A stretch of DNA of 64,000 nucleotides from Theocolax elegans (Eukaryota > Arthropoda > Insecta > Hymenoptera > Cerocephalidae). The notes below the pieces were generated by a model, which had not been told where the DNA came from, did not search any database, and worked only from the letters and a program-made list of their open reading frames with translations. Below, piece by piece: positions 1-13,300 of this stretch. Where the stretch lies: contig CM047426.1 of NCBI GenBank assembly GCA_026168455.1, positions 81,557,986 through 81,621,985 on the forward strand, read 5' to 3'. The position numbers and the translations under genes were made by a program. Positions within the stretch are counted from its first letter, which is position 1. The number at the start of each line of letters is the position of its first letter.

Positions 1-1169
1 ATTATATTATAATTAACTTTTATTTAAAATTTGTTTGGCGAATTTATATGCAACATAAGTATTTTAATTAATTATGTGACTGATTTTTCCAATAATGGAG
101 TTACCGCAGTATATATCTCAGGAATCATTTCATCGAGTAGGCTGGGATTTTAACTTTTAAATATGATTTAAATTCACTTAAACGGAACAGAATTTTAATA
201 AAAGTCTAAACATTTATATAAACAAATTATTCAGCTGTGTTTTACACAATTTTTCAATTTTTTTAAATAATTTGGTCATAATAATTTTTTCTTCGGGAGT
301 AAAAGACGATTATTCCCTTGGATGAATTACTGTCCTCGCTAAAGCTCGGGCAGCATCTTTCATCCCGGGAATAAATTCCTATTTTACTTCCTAAGTGCAT
401 AAATAACTATCTTTATTATAATTTTAACACATTCTGTTCTGCTCAATTGGATTAAAAACATATTTAAAAGTTACGGTTAAAATGTCAGCCTATTCGACGA
501 AGTAGTTCTTGAGATATCCTGCGGTAAGTCAATTTTGGAAAAGAATCAGAGTATGGAGTCTTATAATTAATTAAAATAGTGTTATATACAAATTGGTCAA
601 GAAATTGTAAATGAAAGTCAATAATAATATAATTTATTTAAAGAATTAAGAAATGTTTTCAATTGTTATGAAAAAAATGGTTAATTTGTTAATATAGAAT
701 AGTTTTTCAATTTACAAAAAAAAACCCAGGTTTGTCTCCATAAACCAACAGACTCGTATTTTACATTGTTTTTAATAATTCTGATTCTACAAAACCTTTT
801 AAATTTCACAGTAGTAATTTATTCTTAAAATCATAAATTCTAAGAAGTAATTTTCAAACTTATTTGGTTATTTTACTAGACTTTATTGGAGCGATAATGA
901 GTTTGAACAAGCTCTAGTTACTCATAAGCAAAGTGTTTTGTTCTTTATAGAGTATGAATAATTTCTTGTATTCACTTTAACTTATTGTTGATTCTCCAAA
1001 TAATAAAAAATAATCTATATTGCGATACCTATTAGGATCAAATAAAACTTACTACAAATGAACTTAAAAGTAATCTTAAAAAAAAGAAATATAATATACA
1101 CACGTGTAGGATCACCCGAGAACTTTGAATTCAGGTCTAAATAGTATATTAATTAGATGAATTGCTCAC
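1..1169. other. Rbp intron remainder
   Basis: No exon is visible on the minus strand below 1170. The stretch is AT-rich intronic sequence (inferred from the donor at 1169) and carries one foldback element at 101-527. Confidence 0.6.
101..527. mobile_element. Foldback/MITE-like element in Rbp intron
   Basis: TTACCGCAG at 101 faces CTGCGGTAA ending at 527. About 90-95 bp at each end are inverted copies of each other with moderate mismatch: TTTTAAATATG, AGGCTG and AACAGAAT are shared in inverted order. An inner hairpin (TTGGATGAA facing TTCATCC near 319-365) lies in the middle. There is no coding capacity. Ends in TA/TTA suggest a Tc1-mariner or Harbinger-type MITE, but the superfamily is not certain. 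Confidence 0.65.
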
Positions 1170-1358
1170 CCATCTGAGAGACGCTCTGACCAGGATAAAT
1201 TTCTTTATCCGAAAGATTCTCATCGGTTTCAATGATTACTTGACCGTGTGCATCGAGTCTCGTTTGGCCGTGTCGCCTCATGTGTCCAGGTAATGATGAA
1301 CTCGTACCCCTTTGGAATACTCCCACGTGATACGCTTGAGGTTGGACTCCAATTGGCC
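1170..1358 (-). CDS. Rbp: Rbp exon: linker after FN3-3 (last exon in window)
   Basis: This 189-nt exon (phase 1 in and out) has acceptor CTCATAG and donor ATGG|GTGAGC. It completes the split Gly codon of VLRG and continues PIGVQPQAYHVGVFQRGTS, then SLPGHMRRHGQTRLDAHG and an acidic end (IIETDENLSDKEIYPGQS). The other two frames contain stops. The basic MRRHGQTRL stretch could be a linker motif. The exon ends in a donor, so the protein continues beyond the left edge. Confidence 0.82.
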
Positions 1359-4300
1359 CTATGAGGTCAGTTTTTCATTTTAATAATTGTAAAAAAACAT
1401 CGTTGTATAAAAAATATTTATTTTTAACAATTTATCAATATTTTTTTACTTTCCAACGTGTTTAATTAAATACAAGATAATAAATAATTCATCTTTTCCA
1501 GGTATAAATTTATTTACCATAGTATTATGATTCTAATTAAAGAGAAATAATAGAATGTTTTAAATGGAATTAATATATTCATGTACGTTAATTGTACTGT
1601 CTGTAGGGCGTAAAAAGCTTGAATCAATTAACGTCAAAGACAATAAAAACGAAAGTTATGAAGCAGTATGTCATTGCTATTATTTTAATTGAACGTAATA
1701 ATCTGTAAGCATAACTTTACGATTTTAATTGAAATCACTTTCAAATTAACGTTATCCATGTTGATATATATATATATATATATGTTTTTCCACACGCCAG
1801 AAAAATCAATTTTACTTTCTTTTAATAGAACAATTGTACGTTTTGGGATAAAATCTGCATCACACAGATAATAATAAATAATAATGTTTAATTAAGAAGA
1901 AATTTCAAAACATATAGTAATTTAATATAAATATCTGTTTATAAAAATAATAGAATAAATAATAAATGAGTATGAAAACTTGTTTAAAAAGAAATGTCGA
2001 AGAAAACTACGTAATTTATATCTTTTAAAGATCCTATGTGGCATCTTCTCCCCGATTTCCGATTCAAGTTGAGAATAACCTACTTCATCCTTGGTTTCAC
2101 GGGGATAGCTTTTCTCTCGTGGGAAGACAAGTGATTTGCGAAATACCGAGCTTGGTAATGGAGCTTACAGTCGGTGTTACTATACTTCGTTTCAGTACAA
2201 AGATAATGAATACTAGCTATATACCTTTGACATAATTTATAAGGTTACACGACTTACGACCGATATCAATAATAATTATGTACATGTTATACTAATATGT
2301 ATTATTTAGTCGAAGATAATATTACAGAATTATATTTTATTATTTCATTTTATATCTATCTATATTTTCATCATTGTATGATTATATTTTGTCATACATC
2401 GATCAATATCAAAGAATTATTATAAGTTTAAAAGAATTTATTATATTTTTTCATACAAATTTTTATCGTTGAATTAAAAGTATCAAAGAACTATTAAGAT
2501 ATAAATTCTTATACTGTACCTCTATAATGATAAAGTACCTTTTGTTTCGTGATATACACGTTTTATAAATAATATTAGATCTCTTAATAAGTAATAAAAA
2601 AATGAAATACAGAAGAAATTAATTTTTTAAATGTGATCATTAGAAAGAGGTAAATATTCCGTAGATTTAAAATAACATTTATTTTTATTTCTTAATTGTT
2701 CTTATTATGCGTGATTTTATTAATAATATTATTAACATCATGTCTTTAATACATGTATTTTAGACAACAAAAAAAATAACTTTAATTTCTACTGTAGGTC
2801 GCGATTACGAATAGGAAATTTCTTCGCTTCCTTAGATTGATTTACCTTCACAAAAAATATGTTAAAAATTTTTTTCGATTACAACGTACTTTCGGGTTTT
2901 TTAATGTATGAAAAATAATAAATAAACCATAATATTACTGATAAAAACCATATTTATCATTTATTCGTTACATTTATCATGTTTATCATCCCTATATTTA
3001 TCATTATTAACTCGTTGAATAAACACGTTTGAAAGTTGATTTCGTATAATCTTGTTAATATTACATTTGGTGTATCGGTTCTAACTTTTATATTTATTAA
3101 TTTTTTCCGTTTCACTGTTTTAGTTTTAATATATGTACTCAAAGATTGTTTATTATTAGGATACATACAATAGATGCCAAATAACATGTGAGTTTTCAAT
3201 ATCTTAGATGTTAATATGAACACTTTTTGCCCAAAAGTTATACTTCATGTGATGGATGAGCAATAAAAGCCAAAAATTGTTTAGTAAGAAAAGTCAGAAA
3301 AAATCATGTTATTGCCTAATTACATTATGAGGTTTTAAATAAGTTTAATCAATTTTTATTTCTCACTGTAAAAAATTAACATTTCAAGAATAATACTATG
3401 TAGAGATGTAGAGATATTTACAAAGAGAGGATTCGGGCCTTTGGAAAACGAATTTGTGTGAAATTGTGGAATATGATTATTAGGCCCAAATAAGAAGACC
3501 TATTTCTCAGGGTTTTATCCTATTGTCCTTAAGGATAAAGATATTCGACTATATTAAAAAAAAGTAGGGAAAATAGGACTTTATCCCAATTGCAATAACT
3601 CTAGCTCTCGCTATTATTTAAAAACTAAAGAATTAATTTATTTAAATAGCTTAGACTGTTCAAAAGATACGTTTGTTTAAAGAGTTGTTATAGAAATAAG
3701 ATAAAAAATCTATGCACTTTTCTATAAAAAGTAACGAAATTTTGTAACTATTTTTTAATTAAACGTATAACATGTCAACAGTTTAAGCTAATCAAAAAAA
3801 CCCAAATTCAAATAACAGCTGTTATAATTAGGTTTTTATATTTGTGGATAATAACTCTAGGTTAAACAGAACTTGAGTTATTTCAATTGGCGTAAAATCC
3901 TTTTTCCCTAGATTGTTTAAAAATGTCGAATATCTTTATTCCTAAGATCTTGGGATAAAACTCCCGCAACACGGGTTCTCTTATTTGGGCCAAAGAATCA
4001 TATTCCACAGTTTCAAATAACTTTGTTCTCCAAACGTCAAGCCGTTCTCTCGTTCTTATAAAAATATTATATTATTATATTTAAGTGGTACTACAAAAAT
4101 TAAATAATTTTAAACCTGCATCTATACGGATTGGTCAATATATATATTATATAGAAATACAAAGTGTTGCTGCAAGTGAAAATCAAATATTCGGGGCTAT
4201 GAGCTATTAATTATTAGTATGACATTATTTTTGGATTTTTGTTAATATCTTAAAACTGAATTCATATTGTTCCATGTCGAAATAATCAAGTAAGTAATTT

Positions 4301-7300
4301 TGAAAACAATTTAGTTTTAAATATAAGATTTTAGTCAATATTTCCGAAGCACAGTAAGTTTTGCATTACGTATGCCATTTCGGGATCTCTATGCGTAAAA
4401 CATTCAAATACACGTAATAATTAAAGAAAAAAATCTGTAAGCATACTAATTTCTATTAACACCCAATTTTTAATCAAAAAATATGATGGGTGATATCGTT
4501 TCTGGAGTAATTTTAATATGTAATATATACTAAAACTTGAATTTCGAAATGTAATAATTATTACAGAAGTAAAAATAGAATAAATCATTGCATTAACTCA
4601 GTGAAATAAATTACTCTGAAAAATTATGTTTACTATTCGACATAGAATTGTGAAAAATCAAATCTCTACCGTTTTATAGGGTAAAAACGTAAAAAAAAGA
4701 TGGTATAAAAGTAACGTTACAGATTTGTTGTAATCCATAGGATGTTTAAGAATAGGAAAAATTGTATAAAATGAAGAGAAAGTACACCCACCTCTGAGAA
4801 CACTGCATGGTATCGCAGTAGCACAGCTATCGCCAGACTGACTCTCTCTACTTTTGGTCCTAACAGTGATGTGTTTCGGATTGAGGCCCATAAGTTTGTG
4901 TATATCGACGAGCGCATGATCACCAGTAGGACTGTCGACGTCCGTAACTTTCTTGCCGTCCGCGTAAACCGCGTAACCGGTGACTGCCGAACCGTTTAGG
5001 GCAACAGGCTGCCAGGTCACTAGCAAAGTGCCGTCCTGCGGTCCAGCCTCCACCTGAGTCACAAACACCCGCTCAAATGAGTCAGACCCGCGCGCCTTAC
5101 GCTGGGCCCTCGTTCCTTTACATTATAATTATCAATTGTACACCCTAATCGCTCTTACTCACACTTTCTCTCTCAATCGCTCTCGATTTTTTTATTTCTA
5201 TATACTTTCAATGCATATTTATATCTAAACTCTTTTATGTATCGTATCAGTGCCAATAGCCTTCAATTCTAATTATTACTTGTTTAAACAAATCTAAATG
5301 TAACAATTCAGTCGTGACATTTTTAATGAAAATATTGTAACTTATTAGTTGTTTATATAAATTTACAAGGCGTTGTTCAAAAAATTTTCAGAATTTTAAT
5401 CTACATGAACAAGAATAAAAGTATATTATTCGTTAAACATCTTGGAATGTCTTTAACTGCGCTGTTTCTAAATGTCACTGCTATAAACAGGTCAATGTTC
5501 TCTTTATTACATTTTTCATACTTATATGCGAATAAAGAAGATTCGCAATGTACTTACTTTTACATTCTACATTTTAATAAAAGTTCTGTTTTATGAAACG
5601 TTGAAATGACAAATGTTATATTAAAATATTATTTTGCAAAACATTTTGTTTCAATTCAATTGCTCTTTTTTTAATACTTCAATGAAATTGTAGTAATATA
5701 ATTTTTTAATTGATAATTGTATAATACTATTAAATGGCACTAATGTAATTATATTGTGGACAATTAGTTTTGAAAAGTTAATGAACCAATACAAAAAATT
5801 ATTTAATTACAATTTCCATTGGCACTTTGTGCATAAATAATGTTTTTTTTTTTACGGCAATTCACACTGGATAAGCAAAAGTGCTCGTGTGAAAAAATGT
5901 GACGGGCAAAAGTTAAAATGGTGCATAATATTTAATTGTACTGCTGCACTGTTTTATATATACTAAAGCCAAACATAAGCGATTATATATACTTATATAA
6001 TGAGCCAACTGAAATAATCTAAAATTATTTTCATGTAACTAAAAAAATTATACATAATTTATCTGAAATTATTTACGTATCATCCTCAAATACGTCAGAA
6101 TCATAATCATAGGCGAAAGTGTTAATAAATTATAAATTATTTTAATTTTAGATATTTCTACTATCCTGTCATATGTCAAGCTTTGCATAAAAATCTTTTT
6201 TAATAGAGACTTGCACTTACAGTTATTATTCTATTTATTATAAATCAGTATAATTTATTGTTTTCTTTACTTTTCCAAATAACTTTTGAATTAGTGTAAT
6301 GCAAATCTCTGTTAATAGTCAAAAGATAGATGTATATTATAAAGATAGAAGAGAAAAAATATAGAAAATATGCATGCATTTATATCTTTACCCAATCCTT
6401 GAAGTGAAAATTAATTTGGAGTTACTAAAATCAAATGCAGTTTTCATTTGTTTCTTTACACATATATTATTGTAAGATTAGATATCTTCTCTGAAACCAT
6501 TTTTATGTTATCGCACTTTTCACAATTTGAAGTCTTTACGTATGATATATCTGCTAATATGAATTATTAAAATTTATTATATTCAATTACAAACTGCATA
6601 TAATTATTTTGCAAACCGTACTTAAAGTTACGTAAACATATATAGATTTTTAGTTAAAAAAAGTAAATATTTATTTTATATCAGTAATTAAAAATTTGTT
6701 TATACGTTACTTAAAAATAAATCCCTTTATTAAAAAAAAGACAACAAGAATATCATATTATAACTATTTCTGAAAATCCCTCTACTAGTACTAAAGAGTA
6801 CAGTAATGGAAAAAAAACGTAAGCCAAAAATAGTGCACATCGTGTCACTGAGCCTGACATGTAAAAAGTATAGCGGAGCGCGCTGCTTTACGCGTGTATC
6901 ATCGTTTCATTTTCGGTCACTATTTTTACCTCAAATCCTTCGTGACTCTGGTCATGTTTTTTAAACAATTGTATTACTTCAATTAATTTATTTTTTTTCT
7001 TATTTATTGCGAAAATATTGTAATAGGTATTAATTGAAAATATAAAAAGTTGTGCTTTATATTCAATTAAATAAGAATGAATTATATACGTATATATCTT
7101 CAAACCATTTATGATTCTATAAAATAGACAAATAAACAAAACAAACTCTTCATTTTGGAATATTTATAAAAAAGACTATGTCAACAGTCGCGTAACAATA
7201 AATTAGTTAAATTGTATCAGAATATAGGTTTCATAGATTCACTTTCATCCACTCTTCCATCTGAACGGAATGTATTTATACAAATAATATTAGAGGCAAA

Positions 7301-10300
7301 TGAACGAGGAAACAAGAGCGATTGATAAAAATGTCTTTGATAAAATGAAAGTGACCAAGAGAAATGAATGAGAATTTGACGAAAGTCACGAAAGGCTCGA
7401 GTATACTGAAAATACAGTATATATAAACAATCGCGAGGTGGTCCGCGCAAAAGGCATTTAAGCGAAGGAAACTAGGCGCAAACCTGGATATCGACCGGAG
7501 GATCGGGCAGTCCCTTGGGTAACGTCTTGAAGTGGACATGGCAGGCCTGACTGTTGGCCGACTGGGCGTTTTGGTCCTCGAAATGAGTAGCTCGTAGATT
7601 TTTAGCCTTGACCGTCACCCTGTAGATCGTGGAGGGTGCAAGACCAGTTATCGTATGCCGATAAACGCCAGGCTTCACTGTCCGCACCTCGACGTTATTA
7701 ACGCAGACGACGTGTTGATGATTACTGTTACTTGGAAGCCAAGATATAACTGCGCTCGTCGCTGTCACATTCGAGGCCTTTACCGCGGTTGGCCCGATCG
7801 CCACATCTTTCCCGATCACCATTGTACAAGCTGCATCGCGAGATGTACGTCTAGAGTGCGTCACCGAGCGCACACTTATTCGATGTGGCTGAAAATATTT
7901 TTCTCGTATTTACATCCGTTATATATTTTTTTATCACTATAACTTGAAATTGATTGAAAAAAGTTATTGTATATGAGTTGATCGTTTTGGCTTAAACGCT
8001 CATTTAAAAAGTATTATTCTCAGTGCGCAAGGCCAAACGTACGTTTATGATAGTGCAAGAGTGATAAATAATAATGGACCGGAATAATGGAATAATTAAT
8101 GAAAATATCGAGTTACCCTATTGGAGTCGACTCCTTCGACGAGTGCGCGTGTCCTCTCGGTCGCCTTGACAGTGACCTTGAGGACTCCATCGACGTAAAC
8201 GTGATAGGACTCGAGTTGATGTGGGTTGTCAGGAGGCGTCCATCCGATCAGTACGCTCTTGTTCAGCTGGCGCTCAAGCGTCAGATGTTGGGGCGCCGGA
8301 ACTAGGTCCGAAAACAGGTAGACTTCTTCAGAAGGAAAAAGAACAGGACAAGCCTAGCTGTAGCTAGAAATCGCTCTATTCGCCTAGATCTCTATAAGCC
8401 AGCCTAAATAATTAGCATTCAACACACGGGCCGTCGATCAACGCCCAGCCGACAATTAAACACCGATGCCGACGCGCGAATCCTCTCATTATTCTTTTAC
8501 TTACGAATCTTCATTCACTTACTTCCACAGGTTCTTTTTCATTTTCCTATATAGTTGCTAGTCTAGTATTTTATTGGATTTCCAACTAACGATTAATTCA
8601 CCGTATACTCGCGTGCGATTAGCATTTTTTTTTAAAAAGCAAACAAGGAGTCATCGTGCAAGCAACAAAATATGTAAATTCGTAAATCCTAAACCTAATT
8701 TAATTCTAACATTCAACACGGATAAAAATACAACATATCATATATTTTCGTCGGAGGAAACAAAAAACCTAATATATTTTATACAGTATATCTGTAGATG
8801 GTATACGTGTGAAACTATTTCTAACTTTTGGGATAATCTAAAATATAACTAAAATTCATTTGCGAAGTGTGTCTGTAGCAGGGATAAGAATTCAGTACGT
8901 GTCTACTCACTTTTAATGTAGTATATCTTTAAGATATTCTGTATAAAAGCAGTCTTTGCCTAATTAAGCTTCTCTATAGCCGAAAGCTGATATACCTAAT
9001 CTATATATATATATATATATATATGAAGAACCGTTAGTTGACATTATTTCAGTACTACAAATTCAATAAATTTACTGAATAATCCCAAATAACGATTGCG
9101 CCTACGACTAAATCTACATCGTAAACTTGTTCATTAACGTTAAAATATAAATATAAATATTCTTATCTTAAAAATAGTCGTAGTCAGCATATTATCCACC
9201 GACACAGTATAACCAAATAATATTCATACCTGGTGGTTCTTGTTCATCTTCGTCCGCGATATTGTCTAACTCCGCGTACGCGGACAGCTCTGCTTGTCGG
9301 TTACGGTTTCCTTCTTCCAAAGCTGCCAATTCTAAGTCTATATCCTGCAAGTAGCACTGATAATCCAAATACGTGAGTATCATCTAATTTTTATGCGTAT
9401 ACTTTAATAATAATTTATATTAAGTTAATACATTTCATTTGTGAATAATGATCTATATATTCTAATTTAACCGTTTTCAACTACAACTATTTCGTTTCTA
9501 TTCTAAATTTTTACTAAATATAATTGATAAAATAATCTGTTGGGCGGTATCCAATAAATGCGTAATGCCAATCTGACCTGTTATAGCCATGTGATTAGCT
9601 GAGACTGTGTGAAATACTTACTTTCTCAAGCTCCTGCGACTCCGCACTTGTGACGCTCTTAGAATTGCTTTTTTTCGAACCGCTGTTTATGGAGGAAGTG
9701 CGTAATATCTAAAAAATTTTGAAGAAAAAAACCAAGCAGGAAACATTAGCGTGGAGAAACAGCATGATATGTACGTAAAGAAAGTGGATTTTACAAAGTT
9801 CATTTGTCGTTTCTCCAAGCTAGTGTCCTTTTTATTATAAGTGTGATTAATGTTGATTGTTAAATTATATATTGTACAGTTTTTCTTTTACATTAGAATA
9901 AAAAAATTAAATAAAACTTATCAATAGAGTGAGTATAATGTTTGCTTGTTTCAATCAATCGATTTTATAAACCAATTTTGTAAAAATTCAAGAGGAGAAT
10001 AATAACCGAGATTATGGAAATCATCGATAACAATGGTCAATTACAATTAATGAAAATATTAAATAAAAATGATTTTAATCATAAAAACAAATTGTAGTTG
10101 TCAATGATTTCCACAATATTGACTCGTAAGCTTCTAAATATATCCATGTTTTTTTGTGAAGTGAAAGGTGAGATTTAGTGCATGCAAGTGTGTGAATCGC
10201 GATAAACGATTCATCGTAAAAGCACCATCGGAAACTTACTGTAACGGAGATACACAGTTGTTGCATACCACCCTTAAAACAAAATGCTAGAAGGAACAGA

Positions 10301-13300
10301 AAGGAGGATATAAAATATCTAGATAAATACCTGAGGAATGTTGGTCGAGACAGAGTCATCGACATCCCTCAGTCCCAGAACTGCCTGATGAAATTCGAGT
10401 AAATCGTCACCAACGAGCTTCTGGACAAAATTGGCAGGTACGAGCCCTCTTCGACCATCGAGACTCTCCGCGTCGAGAAAGCCGTCTTCGTCGGGTTGGC
10501 CCCAAACGAGTAGGTAGTCACCACCTTGAACGGGCAACTCGGCCTCGGGGTTCTCGTTAGGCGAATGTTGGAACGGCTCGTAAGTGAAGCGCGCAATGTA
10601 AACGTAGCATCGGCCTTTGCCTGGAATGTCGAGCATGTCGACTTGACCCTCGGGCACGATTCCCGAGTCGCTTGTCAGTCGATCCAGAGGATTCGTCAAG
10701 ATGCCCGTAGGTATCTTGGGCATTTGTCGAGGTCCAAGATAATGATAACCTCCGGATGGCGTTGGCGATGTCGCGCGCAAACTCTGTTGGATTTGTTGAA
10801 TTATTGCTTGCTGCTGTAGTTGATTCGCTTGAGATTGAACCGAAAGTTGCTGCATCGCTTGAAGCGGATCGTTCATCGTTTGTAATATATTTCCCGTGGC
10901 TGAAACTTTACGTATATTTTTACACGTCTATCTAGCATATTGAACATTTAATATTAGTGAATAATCAATTTACTCGAAGTGTAAGCACCCGAGGTTCTCA
11001 CTAAACCTGGTACATTCGAATACGAATTACCTCCCGATGAAAATGTAGTGGTCGCTGCAGTAGTGAAAGGAAGCACAGTTTGGGAAATGTTTGTGAGGCC
11101 GGTCAACGTCGAGTGATGCGACGACGAAGAGTAGGGTGGCAGGGTTGTTTGCAAAGTCTGTGGGAGGTTCGTCTGGGGTACCGAGAAATTAGGATGACCT
11201 AGCTGAGTGCTATAACTTGACGGCTGTACCGAAGTGTATGTGCTGTTGGCGAGGGTCGTCATCGGCAAACTTGGATACGTTGTACTCTGAAACACATGGA
11301 TCGAAAAAAATCCATCAGTCTTCGGTGCTGGCTAACTACTCGATAAGTAAGCGCAGCTGACTATTCGTTAACGAAACACCTTTATTTATTCCAATTGCAT
11401 TTAACAGTTGAAAATCATTTACTCGAATTATGCAATCGATAATTATATAATAGATATATCAGATCAGTTACTAGATTAACGAATTTTCAACTAGGTGCTG
11501 TCAGCGTATAATATTCATAACTATGGATTACTTTAATGCTGAGTGCATTGAGATAAATTGATGAATAGTCGTGTTTAACTATCGATAAAATAAAATAAAT
11601 AAACAACTGATAATAAAATAAAGTGTGAAACAAATAAATAATGAAATAAAGTGCTTGAACACGAGGTAAACGTAAACCAGATAAAAGTATAATGAATAAA
11701 GAATATGGGGATAAAGGGAAGAAAACCGAAGTAAGTATCTAAAATCAATGTCCACCTGTTGTTGCGTTCCATTGAACTGTGCAGATAGTCCAGGCTGCGT
11801 GTAGTGCGTAACCCCACTCTGGCTGACGGTCGACAAGTAGCTGGTAGTAGTCGGATATTGTTGTTGTTGGGTCTGTTGTTGGCTCAACGGCTGCTGATAC
11901 GTTTGAGTGTGCGGGTAACTCTCTTGATACTGACTGCTCGTGAAGTGGCTGTGCGTCTGCGGCTGCTGCTTCTGCAATGCGGTGCTCGTCATCTCCATGT
12001 GCTGTTGCGGCTGCTGATACTGCTGAAGCTTCTGCTGGAAGGCGGGCTGGGATTGGCTTGTGGAAAGAGACGAGGGGGCTGGTGGTATCGGTTCGCTGTA
12101 GTGGTAGGGGGGCCCATTCGGCGTGAGAGGCGGGCAACCCGGCATCATCGGCGTCAGCGGCATCGGTGAGCCACTGTATTGCTATTATGGAATTTCGTAC
12201 CAAAGTGATGACGTTAATTTCGCTTATGTATTCAGGATTAATGCCTATAGCCAATGCAGTTACGTATTCCACTCGAAATGTTTCGACTATTTCTTAATTA
12301 TTCACTTTATACCCATTTGCCAGATTTTACACCTCGTCAATTTTACAGTTGACATGGGATTCAAATTTTCTTACTATAACGTTTAATAAAACATTTCGTG
12401 CTTCTTTTAACGGTACTGCAGTGTTTGCGAACTTTTCTCTCTTTATCAGTGTAGCGTTACGATCAATCTACTGCTATTTTTATAAGATCAAGTATTAGAA
12501 ATTTTCGATATTAATAATATTTGAAACTGACGTAGAATAATAAAATGTACGCTCAAGAATGTCCGTATATCCCTTCTCACAGTATAATCTTCGTTCGATC
12601 CGAGAATCGATTTCGAAAATTGTAGTACGATTTTAATCTGACTACAGTTTCACGTGCAATTAAATTCCAGAAACTGTTAAATATGAACAAATAGCGATGT
12701 AACAAAAATATGGTGTACGCATATAAACATAACATAACCAGGATTATCTTAAACTTAAATAATCTTTCGTACAAAGAGAAGGAATCGGGTACACCTTGGG
12801 CACAACCTCCAAGACCCATTAAATATTTTAAACTTTCTGTACTCGTGAATGTTTGATAAATAAAATCGATAAATGCAAACGAAAGATTAATAACGAAAAC
12901 CGTTTCATTTTCGACTCTCCATAAATAATAAGGTGGTACGCGTGGAATATCGAATGCACCACGAACTGCCGAGAAATGTAATAAAGAGCGTCGCAAATAT
13001 ATATCTATATAAAAATGAAGAAAGTCGTCCGTACACGTACGTGAGAGTGTTGCGAAGGTATCCCGAGGTTGAGGGGGTGCGGATGCGGTGGATGCTGATG
13101 CTGGCTGAGATTTGGAAGATTTTCCGCGCTCGATCGTAATATATTCTGGGACATCGATGGCTGCTGCGTCGTCACGGCACCACGCGTATGATCAAGGTCG
13201 TGGAGTATCCTGCCACTACTGAAAATACACGTACACGTACACATACATACATACACATACATACGTACGTACGTGCATACATATCGAGTTGCTTTTTTAC

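Noticed and set aside
2084..2179. Possible extra Rbp exon on the minus strand (KLHYQARYFANHLSSHERKA with a GTAGGT donor)
   Set aside because: Its phases do not fit between the 4792 and 1358 exons, which already join perfectly; the acceptor is weak.
11745..12272. Ala-rich open frame overlapping the Gln-rich Rbp exon
   Set aside because: It is the +1 shadow of CAG-rich sequence; only the Gln-rich frame keeps phase with the downstream exons.
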